A stretch of 39,805 nt of DNA from an uncultured Eubacteriales bacterium (GCA_900547295.1 URGK01000013.1:1-39805), one strand, 5' to 3'. Positions 7,322 to 16,155 are shown, counted from the stretch's first letter. Notes: generated by a model not told the origin, from the sequence alone. Translations and numbers: made by a program.

Positions 7322-8170
7322 ATGAAAAAAATCGGCGTATTAGGTACAGGCACAATGGGCGCTGGAATTATCCAGGTATTAGCACAGAACGGTTACGAGG
7401 TAGTTTTAAGAGCAAGAAGACAGACTTCAGTAGACAATGGTATTGCTACAGTAACTAAGAACCTTGACAAAATGGTTAAAAAAGAAAAGATTACTGAGGA
7501 TCAGAAAAACGAAATACTCAGCAGAGTACACGGCTCAACTGACATCGAAATCGTTAAGGATGCAGACCTTATCATCGAGGCAGCTACAGAGAACATGGAA
7601 GCTAAAAAAGCACTGTTCAAGGAACTTGATGAACTTGTAAAGCCAGAGGCTATCATTGCTACTAATACTTCATCATTATCAATCACAGAAATCGCAGCAG
7701 CTACAAACAGACCTGACAAAATTATAGGTATGCATTTCTTCAACCCTGTTCCTGCTATGAAATTAGTTGAAATCATTAAAGGACTTGCTACTTCAGAAGA
7801 AACTAAGAGTACAATCTTAGAGCTTACAGCAGCATTAAAGAAGACTCCTGTAGAAGTAGAAGAAGCTCCGGGATTTGTTGTAAACAGAATTCTTATTCCA
7901 ATGATTAACGAAGGTATCGGAATTTTAGCAGACGGCGTTGCTGATGCTGAGGGTATTGACGCTGCTATGAAGCTTGGTGCAAATCACCCAATGGGACCTC
8001 TTGAATTAGGTGACTTAGTTGGTCTTGATGTTTGCCTTGCTATTATGGACGTACTTTACACTGAATACGGTGATCCTAAATACAGAGCTCATCCACTGCT
8101 CAGAAAGATGGTAAGAGCTAACAAGCTTGGCAGAAAAACAGGCGTTGGTTTCTACGATTACACAAAATAA
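7322..8170 (+). CDS. hbd: 3-hydroxybutyryl-CoA dehydrogenase
   Basis: A 282-residue cytosolic enzyme that reduces acetoacetyl-CoA to 3-hydroxybutyryl-CoA with NAD(P)H in butyrate formation. The N-terminal Rossmann fold shows GTGTMGAG (residues 8-15). The active site follows the family: Ser117/118 in NTSSLS, His138 and Asn141 in GMHFFNPVPAMK, and Glu150. The C-terminal dimerisation domain has ANHPMGPLELGDLVGLD and GRKTGVGFYDY. Length is standard. AGGAGG is 8 bases before the ATG. It is monocistronic between its own promoter and a terminator, with codon use that suggests high expression. crt, bcd and etf are not adjacent. Confidence 0.95.
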   Translation: MKKIGVLGTGTMGAGIIQVLAQNGYEVVLRARRQTSVDNGIATVTKNLDKMVKKEKITEDQKNEILSRVHGSTDIEIVKDADLIIEAATENMEAKKALFKELDELVKPEAIIATNTSSLSITEIAAATNRPDKIIGMHFFNPVPAMKLVEIIKGLATSEETKSTILELTAALKKTPVEVEEAPGFVVNRILIPMINEGIGILADGVADAEGIDAAMKLGANHPMGPLELGDLVGLDVCLAIMDVLYTEYGDPKYRAHPLLRKMVRANKLGRKTGVGFYDYTK

Positions 8171-8185
8171 GGTAGAGATACATAT

Positions 8186-8215
8186 AGAAGCTTTCTTAGG
8201 AGAGCTTCTTTTTTT
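8186..8215 (+). terminator. intrinsic terminator of hbd
   Basis: Stem AGAAGCT / AGCTTCT (8186-8192 and 8203-8209), extendable by three inner pairs including a G-T, followed by eight T residues in total. Confidence 0.9.
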
Positions 8216-8464
8216 ATGACCTAACCCAGTGAACGAAGTGAACTGTTGGTAGGTCAAACGTCAGGCTTTTCCAAGAGCGCATAGCGCGATTGGTCGAAAG
8301 CTACGGCGAAAAGACCTAACCCCATTTACGAAGTGCGTTGCCTTTTTATCCAAAGAGCGATAGCGGTTTGCTGATAAAACGGACAGCAACAGGCTTTGCC
8401 TGTTGGAGTGAGATGTTGCAGATAGAATTAAAGCATATATTACCCTGCCTTTAAGGCAGGGTAA
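8216..8464. repeat. cluster of four stem-loops in a gene-free stretch
   Basis: No gene is visible between hbd and the thioesterase gene. The stretch holds an imperfect hairpin 8218-8255 (GACCTA / TAGGTC outer arms), one at about 8264-8303 (GCTTTTCCAA / TTGGTCGAAAGC around GCGCATAGCGC), one at about 8347-8380 (TTTTATC / GATAAAA around GAGCGATAGCG), a small CAACAGGC / GCCTGTTG hairpin near 8388-8405, and a 12-bp near-perfect palindrome 8440-8464 (TTACCCTGCC arms). Loops share the type GCG-AT-AGCG or ACGAAGTG, so these look like members of a dispersed palindromic repeat family. Confidence 0.55.
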
Positions 8465-8536
8465 ACTGCATTTCGCCTTGTGTTTGACAATAGGTATATA
8501 ATATAAGGAAAGAGGAATATATTTTGGGGGTTTTGT

Positions 8537-9262
8537 ATGTACACAATAGAAAGAACCGTAGGAAACAGCCATATAGGCGCAGACGGAAATATTAAAATAA
8601 GCGCGGTTGTCGATTTGTTTCAGGACTGCTGCGGCTTTCAGCTTGACTGCTGTCCGGTAACACAGGAATTTTACAGAAGATGCAATGCGGTGACGTTTCT
8701 TCTTTTCAGACAGCTTGACTTTATCAGAGATGTCGGATACGGACAGAAAGTTACAATTGGAACAGAGGTGTTCCAGATGAAGAGTACATACGGTATGCGA
8801 AACACCATAATGTATGACGAGGACGGACAGCCCCTTATAGCCTGCTACGGCGGCGGAGCCACAGTAAACAGGCAAACAGGCAAACCCGAAGCAATACCGA
8901 AAGATCTGCTGGCCATATATCCTCTGGGCCAGAAATACGAGGGAATGGAGTATCTTCCGAGAAAAATATCACTGCCGAAAGACCTTGAGCCTGAAATATT
9001 TGATGAAATACCGGTTCACAGATATCACATAGATGTCAACAGGCATATGAACAATGCCAGATATCTCGATGTGGCGGAGGATTATCTGCCGGAGAATTTC
9101 AAAGCATCAAGATGCAGGATTGCCTACAAGCATCCGGCAAAATACGGCGATATTATTATTCCGGCAAGATATATGCCTGACAGCGAGAGAATAATCATAT
9201 CACTTCAGGACAAGGACAGAGAGCCTTATGTGAATATAGAATACACGATAAAACGGGATTAA
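8537..9262 (+). CDS. acyl-ACP thioesterase
   Basis: A 241-residue cytosolic enzyme that hydrolyses acyl-acyl carrier protein to release fatty acids. It has the double hot-dog fold of the FatA/FatB-like bacterial family: an N-terminal half beginning YTIERTVGNSHIGADGNI and a C-terminal half with the catalytic segment HIDVNRHMNNARYLDVAED (about residues 164-182), where Asp166, Asn168 and His170 occupy the conserved D-x-N-x-H positions. It appears to be a single-gene unit with no fatty-acid synthesis genes nearby. The ribosome binding site is G-rich (GGGGGTTTT) and not an ideal AGGAGG. Confidence 0.9.
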   Translation: MYTIERTVGNSHIGADGNIKISAVVDLFQDCCGFQLDCCPVTQEFYRRCNAVTFLLFRQLDFIRDVGYGQKVTIGTEVFQMKSTYGMRNTIMYDEDGQPLIACYGGGATVNRQTGKPEAIPKDLLAIYPLGQKYEGMEYLPRKISLPKDLEPEIFDEIPVHRYHIDVNRHMNNARYLDVAEDYLPENFKASRCRIAYKHPAKYGDIIIPARYMPDSERIIISLQDKDREPYVNIEYTIKRD

Positions 9263-9268
9263 AATCAA

Positions 9269-9316
9269 ACAGGAATACATATACAAACAGCACGTAGCTT
9301 TGTATAATTTTCCTGT
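9269..9316. terminator. two-tier hairpin after the thioesterase gene
   Basis: Outer arms ACAGGAA (9269-9275) / TTCCTGT (9310-9316) enclose inner arms ATACAAA (9281-9287) / TTTGTAT (9299-9305). No T-tract follows, so it may be a poor terminator or a regulatory structure in the 95-base gap before the PstS gene. Confidence 0.4.
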
Positions 9317-9357
9317 GATAGGGTAATAATAAAGGCAAAAAGCGAAAGGAGATATGT

Positions 9358-10236
9358 ATGAGAAACATATTAAAAAGGGCTTTTGCCTTTTGTCTTATTC
9401 TGGCGGTCGTTTCAGTAATGACTGCTTGCGGGGACAACGATGAAAACAAAGGAGATACAGGCGCGGCAGGTACTGACAGCATTGTAATCACAGGCTCGTC
9501 ATCTGCGGCAGGACTTGTCAAAGCGCTTGGCAATGACTTCACAGAGGAATACAAGGACAAGTATCCGGATTTGGAATTTAAGATTACAGATGAGGATTCG
9601 GGAAGCGCCATTGACGCCGTACGCTCCGGCAAGGCGGATATAGGACTTGTGTCCAGAGCCGTTACAGATGAAGAGAAATCACTTGTTGATGACGTTGAGG
9701 TCTTTGCCATGGACGGCATTGCCGTTATTGCAAACAAAAACTGCAATATAGAGAACCTTACGGTTTCGCAGGCAAAAAAGATTTTTTCCGGCCAGATTGT
9801 AAACTGGAGCGATGTGGGCGGTGAAAACACCAGAATCAATGTCTACAGCAGAGAGGAGTCCTCCGGAACAAGAAATGAATTTCTGAACCTGCTGGGACTT
9901 AACTCCATATTTGACACCACTAAAGAAAAAAAGCTTACAAACAGAGCGACCGTATATAACTCCTCGGAAGAGGTCAAAAAAGCTGTTGCGGGAGATAAAA
10001 GCGGCATAGGATATATTTCTATGACAGCGCTGGATAAGACCGTAAAGGATATAGCGGTGGATGATGTTAAAATCAACGCTCAGAATGTGGGCGATGAAAA
10101 CTACAAGCTGGTAAGAAACTTCTCATTTGTTATTGCAAAGGATGAGTCAGAAGCGGCAGACGACTTTATAGACTGGGTGCTGAGCGCCAAAGGACAGCAG
10201 GCGGTGGAGGCTGCAGGCTATGTGCCGATAAAATAG
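9358..10236 (+). CDS. PstS-like phosphate-binding lipoprotein
   Basis: A 292-residue solute-binding lipoprotein. The signal peptide ends in lipobox VMTAC with Cys24 as the lipidated residue, followed by an acidic linker. The mature domain has the PstS phosphate-loop pattern: GSSSAAGLVKAL, DEDSGSAIDAVRSGKADIG and YSREESSGTRNEF. It would sit on the outer face of the membrane and deliver phosphate to PstCAB. No pstC, pstA, pstB or phoU follows; a terminator comes next and then an unrelated transporter, so it is an orphan binding protein here. GAAAGGAG lies upstream of the ATG. Confidence 0.88.
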   Translation: MRNILKRAFAFCLILAVVSVMTACGDNDENKGDTGAAGTDSIVITGSSSAAGLVKALGNDFTEEYKDKYPDLEFKITDEDSGSAIDAVRSGKADIGLVSRAVTDEEKSLVDDVEVFAMDGIAVIANKNCNIENLTVSQAKKIFSGQIVNWSDVGGENTRINVYSREESSGTRNEFLNLLGLNSIFDTTKEKKLTNRATVYNSSEEVKKAVAGDKSGIGYISMTALDKTVKDIAVDDVKINAQNVGDENYKLVRNFSFVIAKDESEAADDFIDWVLSAKGQQAVEAAGYVPIK

Positions 10237-10267
10237 GCTAAGAGTAATAAGGAGATAGTATTAAAAC

Positions 10268-10320
10268 GGCGGGAGAGGCTGCAACTTTTGTTTAAGTTGC
10301 GCTCCTGCCCTTTTCTTTTT
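10268..10320 (+). terminator. intrinsic terminator of the PstS gene
   Basis: Long hairpin: GGCGGGAG (10268-10275) pairs with CTCCTGCC (10302-10309), and GCAACTT (10281-10287) with AAGTTGC (10294-10300). A T-rich tract TTTTCTTTTT follows. Confidence 0.9.
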
Positions 10321-10352
10321 GGGGGTTTTGCTGTATACTTCATAGTAGGTAA

Positions 10353-10381
10353 ATGGCAGTTTTTCTTAAACTACATATAAT
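10353..10381 (+). promoter_or_regulatory. candidate promoter of the CNNM/secA unit
   Basis: ATGGCA (10353-10358, 4 of 6 to consensus), a 17-base spacer, then TATAAT (10376-10381). A 6-bp inverted repeat GTACAA / TTGTAC (10397-10412) lies between the promoter and the ribosome binding site. Confidence 0.45.
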
Positions 10382-10434
10382 TAACACAATTAGAGTGTAC
10401 AATGATTTGTACGAGGAGGTATCAATCTAAAATA

Positions 10435-11703
10435 ATGGAAAGTCATATAATAGCCTATGGCATAGCGATAATAATTCTTATTATGTTTTCGGCGTATTTT
10501 TCGGCAACAGAAACAGCGTTTACATCGGTAAACCGCATCAGGATTAAAAACCTTGCGGGAAACGGCGACAAACGGGCCAAGCGCGTACTTGAGCTTACAG
10601 ACAAATACGACAGCCTGCTGTCAACAATACTTATCGGAAACAATATCGTAAATATACTTATAACGGTTATAGCCACTCTGCTGTTTGTTGAGCTTTACGG
10701 TTCGCTGGGACCTACTATAGCGACAGTTGTTACTACGGTTCTTATCCTCATTTTCGGCGAGATAACACCTAAGAGTCTTGCCAAGGAAATCCCCGAAAAG
10801 ACCTCAATGGGCTTCGGCGGCAGCATCAGATTTGTTATGATGATTTTCACCCCTTTAAACTTCCTGTTCAGCGCGTGGAAAAAACTTGTTGCAAAGGCGT
10901 TCAAAATGGACGCGGAGCAGGGAATTACCGAGGAGGAACTGCTTACAATGGTTGAAGAGGCCGAAACAGAGGGCGGTCTTGACGAGGAGCGAAGCGAGCT
11001 TATCCAGAATGCCATAGAGTTTAACGGACTTGAGGCGTGGGATATACTTACTCCGCGAGTAGATGTTGCAGCCATTGAGGTTGATACCTGCAAGGATGAT
11101 ATACTCAAGCTTTTCAGAGATACGGGATTTTCAAGAATTCCGGTATATGATGACGATATAGACAATATATTAGGTGTGCTCAACCAGAAGGATTTCCACA
11201 ACTATATATACGGAACAAGCGCAGATATCAGAGAGTATGTGGCGCCGGTGGTATTCATTCCGGAGACTATGAAGCTTCCGGTTATTCTCAAAAAAATGCA
11301 GACCACCAAGACGCATATGGCGGTGGTAATAGACGAGTACGGCGGACTTGCCGGAATAGTTACTCTTGAGGATATATTAGAGGAGCTGGTCGGTGAGATA
11401 TATGACGAGCACGACACCGTTATTTCTCAGGAAATAATGCCGCTTTATGACGGCAGCTACAGAGTCAAGGGCAGCGCCAATGTTGAGAAGCTCTTTGACT
11501 TCTTCGATGTTGATGACTATATAGACCCTGTTACAGTCAACGGCTGGGTTGTGCTGGAGCTTGACAAGCTCCCTGAAACAGGCGACTATTTTGAATACAA
11601 GAGTGAGGAAAAGCTGTTCAAGGTCAGAGTTACCAAGGCAGATGAAAGAAAGGCTCTGGAGATAAATCTGAAGGTTGAACCTTTAGAAAAAACAGAGGAC
11701 TGA
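10435..11703 (+). CDS. CNNM/HlyC-CorC family transporter (hemolysin-like)
   Basis: 422 residues from the ATG at 10435. The start fits the family N-terminus (MESHIIAYGIAIIILIMFSA), although GAGGAGG is 15 bases away, longer than usual; a frame from 10402 has no ribosome binding site. Domains in order: DUF21 membrane domain with about four helices and the SATETAFTSVNR signature (residues 1-180), a tandem CBS pair (about 190-330, with FSRIPVYDDDIDNILGVLN and MAVVIDEYGGLAGIVTLEDI), and a C-terminal CorC_HlyC domain (about 345-415). Family members are linked to Mg2+ or Co2+ transport. secA begins 27 bases downstream with no terminator between, so they are probably co-transcribed. Confidence 0.88.
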   Translation: MESHIIAYGIAIIILIMFSAYFSATETAFTSVNRIRIKNLAGNGDKRAKRVLELTDKYDSLLSTILIGNNIVNILITVIATLLFVELYGSLGPTIATVVTTVLILIFGEITPKSLAKEIPEKTSMGFGGSIRFVMMIFTPLNFLFSAWKKLVAKAFKMDAEQGITEEELLTMVEEAETEGGLDEERSELIQNAIEFNGLEAWDILTPRVDVAAIEVDTCKDDILKLFRDTGFSRIPVYDDDIDNILGVLNQKDFHNYIYGTSADIREYVAPVVFIPETMKLPVILKKMQTTKTHMAVVIDEYGGLAGIVTLEDILEELVGEIYDEHDTVISQEIMPLYDGSYRVKGSANVEKLFDFFDVDDYIDPVTVNGWVVLELDKLPETGDYFEYKSEEKLFKVRVTKADERKALEINLKVEPLEKTED

Positions 11704-11730
11704 TATACAAAGAAAGGAAACTAGACGATT

Positions 11731-14496
11731 ATGGGATTTATGGAGAAGATCTTCGGAGATCTTAACGAAAAAGAAGTTAAGCGCATAGGCAAGATAGTTG
11801 ACAAGGTGGAGGCCTTAGACGAGCAGATGCAGGCGCTTTCAGACGAGGAGCTGAGAGGCAAGACTGCTGAATTCAGACAGAGAATTGCAGACGGTGAAAC
11901 CTTAGACGACCTGCTTCCCGAAGCCTTTGCGGTATGCAGAGAGGGCGCATGGAGAAGCCTCGGAATGAAGCATTTCAGAGTTCAGCTCATAGGCGGCGTT
12001 GTACTGCATGAGGGCAGAATTGCAGAAATGAAAACCGGTGAAGGTAAGACTCTGGTTGCGACACTTGCGGCGTACTTAAACGCGCTTGACGGCAAGGGCG
12101 TTCATGTTGTAACAGTAAACGACTACCTTGCAAAGCGTGATATGGAGTGGATGGGCAAGCTGTACACATTCCTGGGCATGAGCGTAGGCTGCGTTATTCA
12201 CGGCATCACACAGAAGCAGAGAAAAGATGCCTATATGGCCGACATAACATACGGAACCAACAACGAATTCGGTTTCGACTATCTTCGTGACAACATGGTT
12301 ATATACAAAGAGGAAATGATGCAGAGACCTCTTAACTATGCCATCATAGACGAGGTTGACTCCATACTTATAGATGAGGCAAGAACTCCGCTGATCATAT
12401 CCGGACAGGGCTCAAAATCCACAGATATGTATGCGGTGGCTGACAGATTTGCCAAGACACTGGTAAACGAAACAGACTTTACAATAGAAGAAAAAGACAA
12501 GACTGTTGCTCTTACCGAAACAGGTGTTGCCAAATGCGAAAACTACTTCAAGCTTGACAACTTCTCAGACCCTGAAAATATGGAAATAAATCACCATGTC
12601 AATGCGGCGCTGAGAGCAAGAAACCTGATGCACAGGGACATAGACTACATCGTTAAAGACGGTGAAATCGTAATAGTAGACGAATTCACAGGCCGTCTGA
12701 TGTTCGGAAGAAGATACAGCAACGGACTTCATCAGGCTATCGAAGCCAAGGAAGGACTGCTGGTCCGTTCAGAGTCCAAGACTCTTGCAACTATAACAAT
12801 TCAGAATTACTTCAGAATGTATCAGAAGCTGGCGGGTATGACCGGTACAGCTAAGACTGAGGAAGAGGAATTCAGAGAAATATACAATATGGACGTAGTT
12901 ATAATTCCTACAAACAAGCCGATTATCCGTAACGATATGGACGATGCCATATACGCTACAGAGGCAGGCAAGATCCATGCTATAGTAGATAGGATTGCAG
13001 AGGTTCACGCTACAGGCCAGCCTGTACTTGTAGGTACTATATCCATCGAAAAATCAGAGCTTATCTCAAAGCTTCTCAAAAAAAGAGGCATCAAGCACAA
13101 CGTACTGAACGCAAAGCAGCACGACAAGGAAGCCGAGATAGTAGCAGAAGCCGGAAGATATGATATGGTTACAATAGCAACCAATATGGCCGGCAGAGGT
13201 ACAGATATTATCCTTGGCGGAAACCCTGAGTTTGAAGCCAAGAGAGAAATGGCAAAGAGGGGCTATGACAGTGAAACCATTGCCTTTGCAACAAGCTTTG
13301 TGACAACAGATGATCCTGAGCTTCTGGAGGCAAGAAAGCTTTTCCATGAGCTTCACGAGGAGTTCAAGGATCTGCGTAAGGCAGAGCAGGAAAAGGTAAG
13401 AGAGCTGGGCGGACTTTGCATCATAGGTACGGAGCGTCACGAGTCAAGACGTATAGACAATCAGCTGCGAGGCCGTTCCGGACGTCAGGGAGACCCGGGC
13501 TGCACACAGTTCTTTATCTCACTTGAAGACGACCTGATGAGACTGTTCGGCGGCGAAAGAGCCAAGGCTATAGTAGACAGAATGGGCGTTGGAGAGGACG
13601 AGGCTATCGAGTCGGGTATGCTGACAAGATCCATTGAAAACGCGCAGAAAAAAGTCGAGGGCAAGAACTTCGGCATAAGAAAATACGTACTCCAGTACGA
13701 CAACGTTATGAACAAGCAGCGTGAAATCATCTACGGTGAGCGTCACAAGGTACTGCTGGGAGAAAACCTCAAGGGATATATCAGAAATATGACAGAGGAG
13801 CTTGTATGCGGAGTTATAGATCCTGTAGTTATAGCGTCAAAGCACCCTGGCGACTGGGATCTTGATGAAATGAACAGAGGCCTCAAGAGAATTTGCGACA
13901 GATATGTTCCTGTGGACTTTACTGAAGAAGAACAGTATTCTCTTACAGAGGAAGAACTTAAAGAACAGGTTATGGCTCAGTTCGATAAGCTCTATGAGGA
14001 AAAAGAAGCTGAAATCGGCGAAGAAAAGATGCGTGAACTGGAAAGAATGATACTCATAAGAGTTGTTGACAATCAGTGGATGGATCACATTGACGCTATG
14101 GATCAGCTTCGTACAGGTATCGGCCTCAGAGGACTCGGACAGCAGGACCCTGCCGCTGCATATGCGCAGGAGGGCTTTGCAATGTTTGAGATGATGATAG
14201 GAGATATCAAGGAGCAGACAGTTAAATTCTGCTACAATGTAACCGAGCAGACAAGAACCGAAAGAAGAAATGTCATTGGCGCAGGTAAAGAAAGCAAGGC
14301 TGAATTTGACGGCTCAGCGCCTGCTAAGGCTGCAGCTCCGGATATGCCGCAGCAGACTGCAGTACCTGACAGAAATCAGGGCAAGAAGCCTCAGACCTAC
14401 AGAAGAACAGAAGAAAAGGTCGGAAGAAATGACCCTTGTCCTTGCGGATCGGGTAAAAAATACAAGAACTGCTGTATGAACAAGCAGGAACAGTAG
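11731..14496 (+). CDS. secA: preprotein translocase ATPase SecA
   Basis: A 921-residue motor ATPase that drives secreted proteins through SecYEG. Visible motifs in order: Walker A MKTGEGKTLVATL (about residue 100), Walker B IDEVDSILIDEARTPL (about 205), the preprotein cross-linking domain after it, the second helicase lobe with ATNMAGRGTDIILGGNPEF (about 485) and QLRGRSGRQGDPG, the helical scaffold with MDHIDAMDQLRTGIGLRG, and a C-terminal zinc-binding SEC-C tail DPCPCGSGKKYKNCC that binds SecB or phospholipid. Length is standard. A purine-rich AAAGAAAGGAAAC lies before the ATG. Confidence 0.97.
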   Translation: MGFMEKIFGDLNEKEVKRIGKIVDKVEALDEQMQALSDEELRGKTAEFRQRIADGETLDDLLPEAFAVCREGAWRSLGMKHFRVQLIGGVVLHEGRIAEMKTGEGKTLVATLAAYLNALDGKGVHVVTVNDYLAKRDMEWMGKLYTFLGMSVGCVIHGITQKQRKDAYMADITYGTNNEFGFDYLRDNMVIYKEEMMQRPLNYAIIDEVDSILIDEARTPLIISGQGSKSTDMYAVADRFAKTLVNETDFTIEEKDKTVALTETGVAKCENYFKLDNFSDPENMEINHHVNAALRARNLMHRDIDYIVKDGEIVIVDEFTGRLMFGRRYSNGLHQAIEAKEGLLVRSESKTLATITIQNYFRMYQKLAGMTGTAKTEEEEFREIYNMDVVIIPTNKPIIRNDMDDAIYATEAGKIHAIVDRIAEVHATGQPVLVGTISIEKSELISKLLKKRGIKHNVLNAKQHDKEAEIVAEAGRYDMVTIATNMAGRGTDIILGGNPEFEAKREMAKRGYDSETIAFATSFVTTDDPELLEARKLFHELHEEFKDLRKAEQEKVRELGGLCIIGTERHESRRIDNQLRGRSGRQGDPGCTQFFISLEDDLMRLFGGERAKAIVDRMGVGEDEAIESGMLTRSIENAQKKVEGKNFGIRKYVLQYDNVMNKQREIIYGERHKVLLGENLKGYIRNMTEELVCGVIDPVVIASKHPGDWDLDEMNRGLKRICDRYVPVDFTEEEQYSLTEEELKEQVMAQFDKLYEEKEAEIGEEKMRELERMILIRVVDNQWMDHIDAMDQLRTGIGLRGLGQQDPAAAYAQEGFAMFEMMIGDIKEQTVKFCYNVTEQTRTERRNVIGAGKESKAEFDGSAPAKAAAPDMPQQTAVPDRNQGKKPQTYRRTEEKVGRNDPCPCGSGKKYKNCCMNKQEQ

Positions 14497-14520
14497 TTTT
14501 CTGATTCATAGCAGTAAAGG

Positions 14521-14553
14521 CATCGGAGTAACATCGGAGAAGCATCGGAGAAA
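14521..14553. repeat. three direct repeats with 11-bp period
   Basis: CATCGGAG occurs at 14521, 14532 and 14543, each followed by three variable bases (TAA, AAG, AAA). An 11-bp period places the copies on one DNA face, the pattern of binding sites for OmpR/PhoB-type response regulators. The array ends 31 bases before the -35 box at 14582. Confidence 0.6.
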
Positions 14554-14581
14554 ACCGAGCTCGCAGTAGAATTATTACCCG

Positions 14582-14610
14582 TTGACTTTCAGGCTTTTGA
14601 ATATTATAAT
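14582..14610 (+). promoter_or_regulatory. strong sigma-A promoter upstream of the MATE gene
   Basis: TTGACT (14582-14587), exactly 17 bases, then a perfect TATAAT (14605-14610). Transcription would begin near 14617 and run into the hairpin at 14660 before reaching the MATE gene. Confidence 0.8.
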
Positions 14611-14659
14611 GAAATTCCAAAATCGGTATGGATTTTTCTGAAAGACTGACTTCATTTTT

Positions 14660-14695
14660 CGCCATACACTCGTTAAGAGTGTATGGCGATTTTTA
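14660..14695 (+). terminator. strong hairpin terminator/attenuator between promoter and MATE gene
   Basis: Perfect 12-bp stem CGCCATACACTC / GAGTGTATGGCG with loop GTTAA, followed by ATTTTTATT. It ends 31 bases before the MATE start. It can terminate secA transcripts, but it also lies downstream of the promoter at 14582. That promoter would therefore make an RNA of about 80 bases unless read-through occurs. A 24-codon frame from ATG 14628 to TAA 14702 spans the hairpin without a good ribosome binding site. Confidence 0.85.
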
Positions 14696-14726
14696 TTCTT
14701 AAAAGATACTTGATTGGAGAATTAAT

Positions 14727-16112
14727 ATGGCAAAAGAAACGCAAACAGAAAATAAAATGGCATATAAGCCGATTAACAAACTGATTTTGTCAATGTCTGC
14801 GCCGCCGCTGTTTTCTATGTTTTTACAGTATTCATATAACCTTGTAGACAGTATGTTTGTTGCAAAAATCAATGAAGAGGCATTGGCTGCAGTTTCACTT
14901 TCATTTCCTATTACTACTTTGATGAACGCACTATCTGTCTGGATTGGCGTTGGTGTAAATGTCCTGATTGCAGGATATTTAGGACAGAACAGGCAGGAAA
15001 AAGCCGATTCGGCGGCAAGCCTCGGACTTCTGCTTTCTGTACTGGTAGGGGTAGCGGTAAATACAGCGGCGCTTTTGATTATGAAAACCTATTATACTGC
15101 ATTTACTCAGAACAGCGAGATATTTGAATATGGAATATCATATATGAGTGTATGCGCCTTTATGCAGATACCTAATATGGTGCATATCGCAATTCAGAAA
15201 ATGCTGCAGGCAACAGGGAATATGCTTGCGCCCATGTGGTTTCAGATTGCAGGTGTAGTTTTTAACTTTGTTTTTGATCCGCTGCTTATTTTTGGCATTG
15301 GACCTTTTCCCGAAATGGGAATAGTCGGTGCTGCACTCGCAACAGTTTTAGGATATACACTGTCAATGCTGATAGCACTGGTACAGCTGTTTTTTACGAA
15401 ACAAAAAATCAGACCAATGATAAAAGGATATTCTTTTGAGCCGCAAATGCTCAAAAAACTTATTTCCTATGGACTGCCCTCATTTATAATGAATGCACTA
15501 GGTGCTTTTATGGTGAACTTTACAAATATATTTTTAGTAAACTATTCCGATACGGCGGTGGCTTTTTTCGGAGCATATTTTAAGGTGCAGCAATTAATCG
15601 TTATGACCGTAAACGGTCTTATACAGGGCTGTCTTCCGATTATGCGATTCAACTACAGAGCAAAAAAAGCAGATCGGCTGCGGCAGACATATAAAACCGG
15701 AACGGGTATTGCAGTAATTATGATGCTGTTTGGAACTTTTCTTGTATTATGCTTTCCGAATGAAATATTGTCCCTTTTCTCGGCATCGGAAGAAATGCGA
15801 TCATTTGGAACTTCTGCAATGCGTATTATGGCGACGAGCTTTGTGATTGGCGGGTTTTCTACAATGATTGCGACCTATGAGCAGGCAACAGACAGGATTG
15901 GATCAAGTATGGTCATTCAGCTTCTCAGGCAGGGTGTTTTGCTGGTTCCGTTAATGTGGCTGCTGAACCGTCTCCTGCAGATTACAGGGATATGGCTTGC
16001 GTTTCCGGTTACGGAACTGATTGTGTGTGCAATAGCAGTAATTTTTATGAAAAGAGACGGTAAAGTCCGGATTGCAGAAGCAGCACAGACACATAAAACT
16101 GACAAAAATTAA
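14727..16112 (+). CDS. MATE family efflux transporter
   Basis: A 461-residue inner-membrane protein with about twelve transmembrane helices in two related halves, length standard for MATE exporters, which expel drugs or metabolites in exchange for Na+ or H+. Family-typical segments are ISMSAPPLFSMFLQYSYNLVDSMFV-like helix 1 (about residues 21-46), FPIMRFNYRAKK-like (CLPIMRFNYRAKKADRL, about 305-320) and the central GMGIVGAALATVLGY-type motif (EMGIVGAALATVLGYTLS, about 195-212). TTGGAGA precedes the ATG. It has its own promoter and hairpin leader, which suggests inducible expression. The substrate is unknown. Confidence 0.9.
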   Translation: MAKETQTENKMAYKPINKLILSMSAPPLFSMFLQYSYNLVDSMFVAKINEEALAAVSLSFPITTLMNALSVWIGVGVNVLIAGYLGQNRQEKADSAASLGLLLSVLVGVAVNTAALLIMKTYYTAFTQNSEIFEYGISYMSVCAFMQIPNMVHIAIQKMLQATGNMLAPMWFQIAGVVFNFVFDPLLIFGIGPFPEMGIVGAALATVLGYTLSMLIALVQLFFTKQKIRPMIKGYSFEPQMLKKLISYGLPSFIMNALGAFMVNFTNIFLVNYSDTAVAFFGAYFKVQQLIVMTVNGLIQGCLPIMRFNYRAKKADRLRQTYKTGTGIAVIMMLFGTFLVLCFPNEILSLFSASEEMRSFGTSAMRIMATSFVIGGFSTMIATYEQATDRIGSSMVIQLLRQGVLLVPLMWLLNRLLQITGIWLAFPVTELIVCAIAVIFMKRDGKVRIAEAAQTHKTDKN

Positions 16113-16155
16113 GGCTGTATATTCCCGTTGATAAAATCATTAAATTGGGCAGAGA

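Noticed and set aside
8484..8502. TTGACA and TATAAT close together before the thioesterase gene, looking like a promoter
   Set aside because: The boxes are only 7 bases apart, too close for sigma-A; no partner box at 16-18 bases fits either.
8261..8875. Long open frame on the minus strand over the thioesterase start
   Set aside because: It is antisense to a well-supported gene, has no ribosome binding site or recognisable product, and crosses the repeat cluster.
13066..13440. Minus-strand open frames inside secA
   Set aside because: They are by-products of secA codon usage, with no ribosome binding sites and low-complexity translations.
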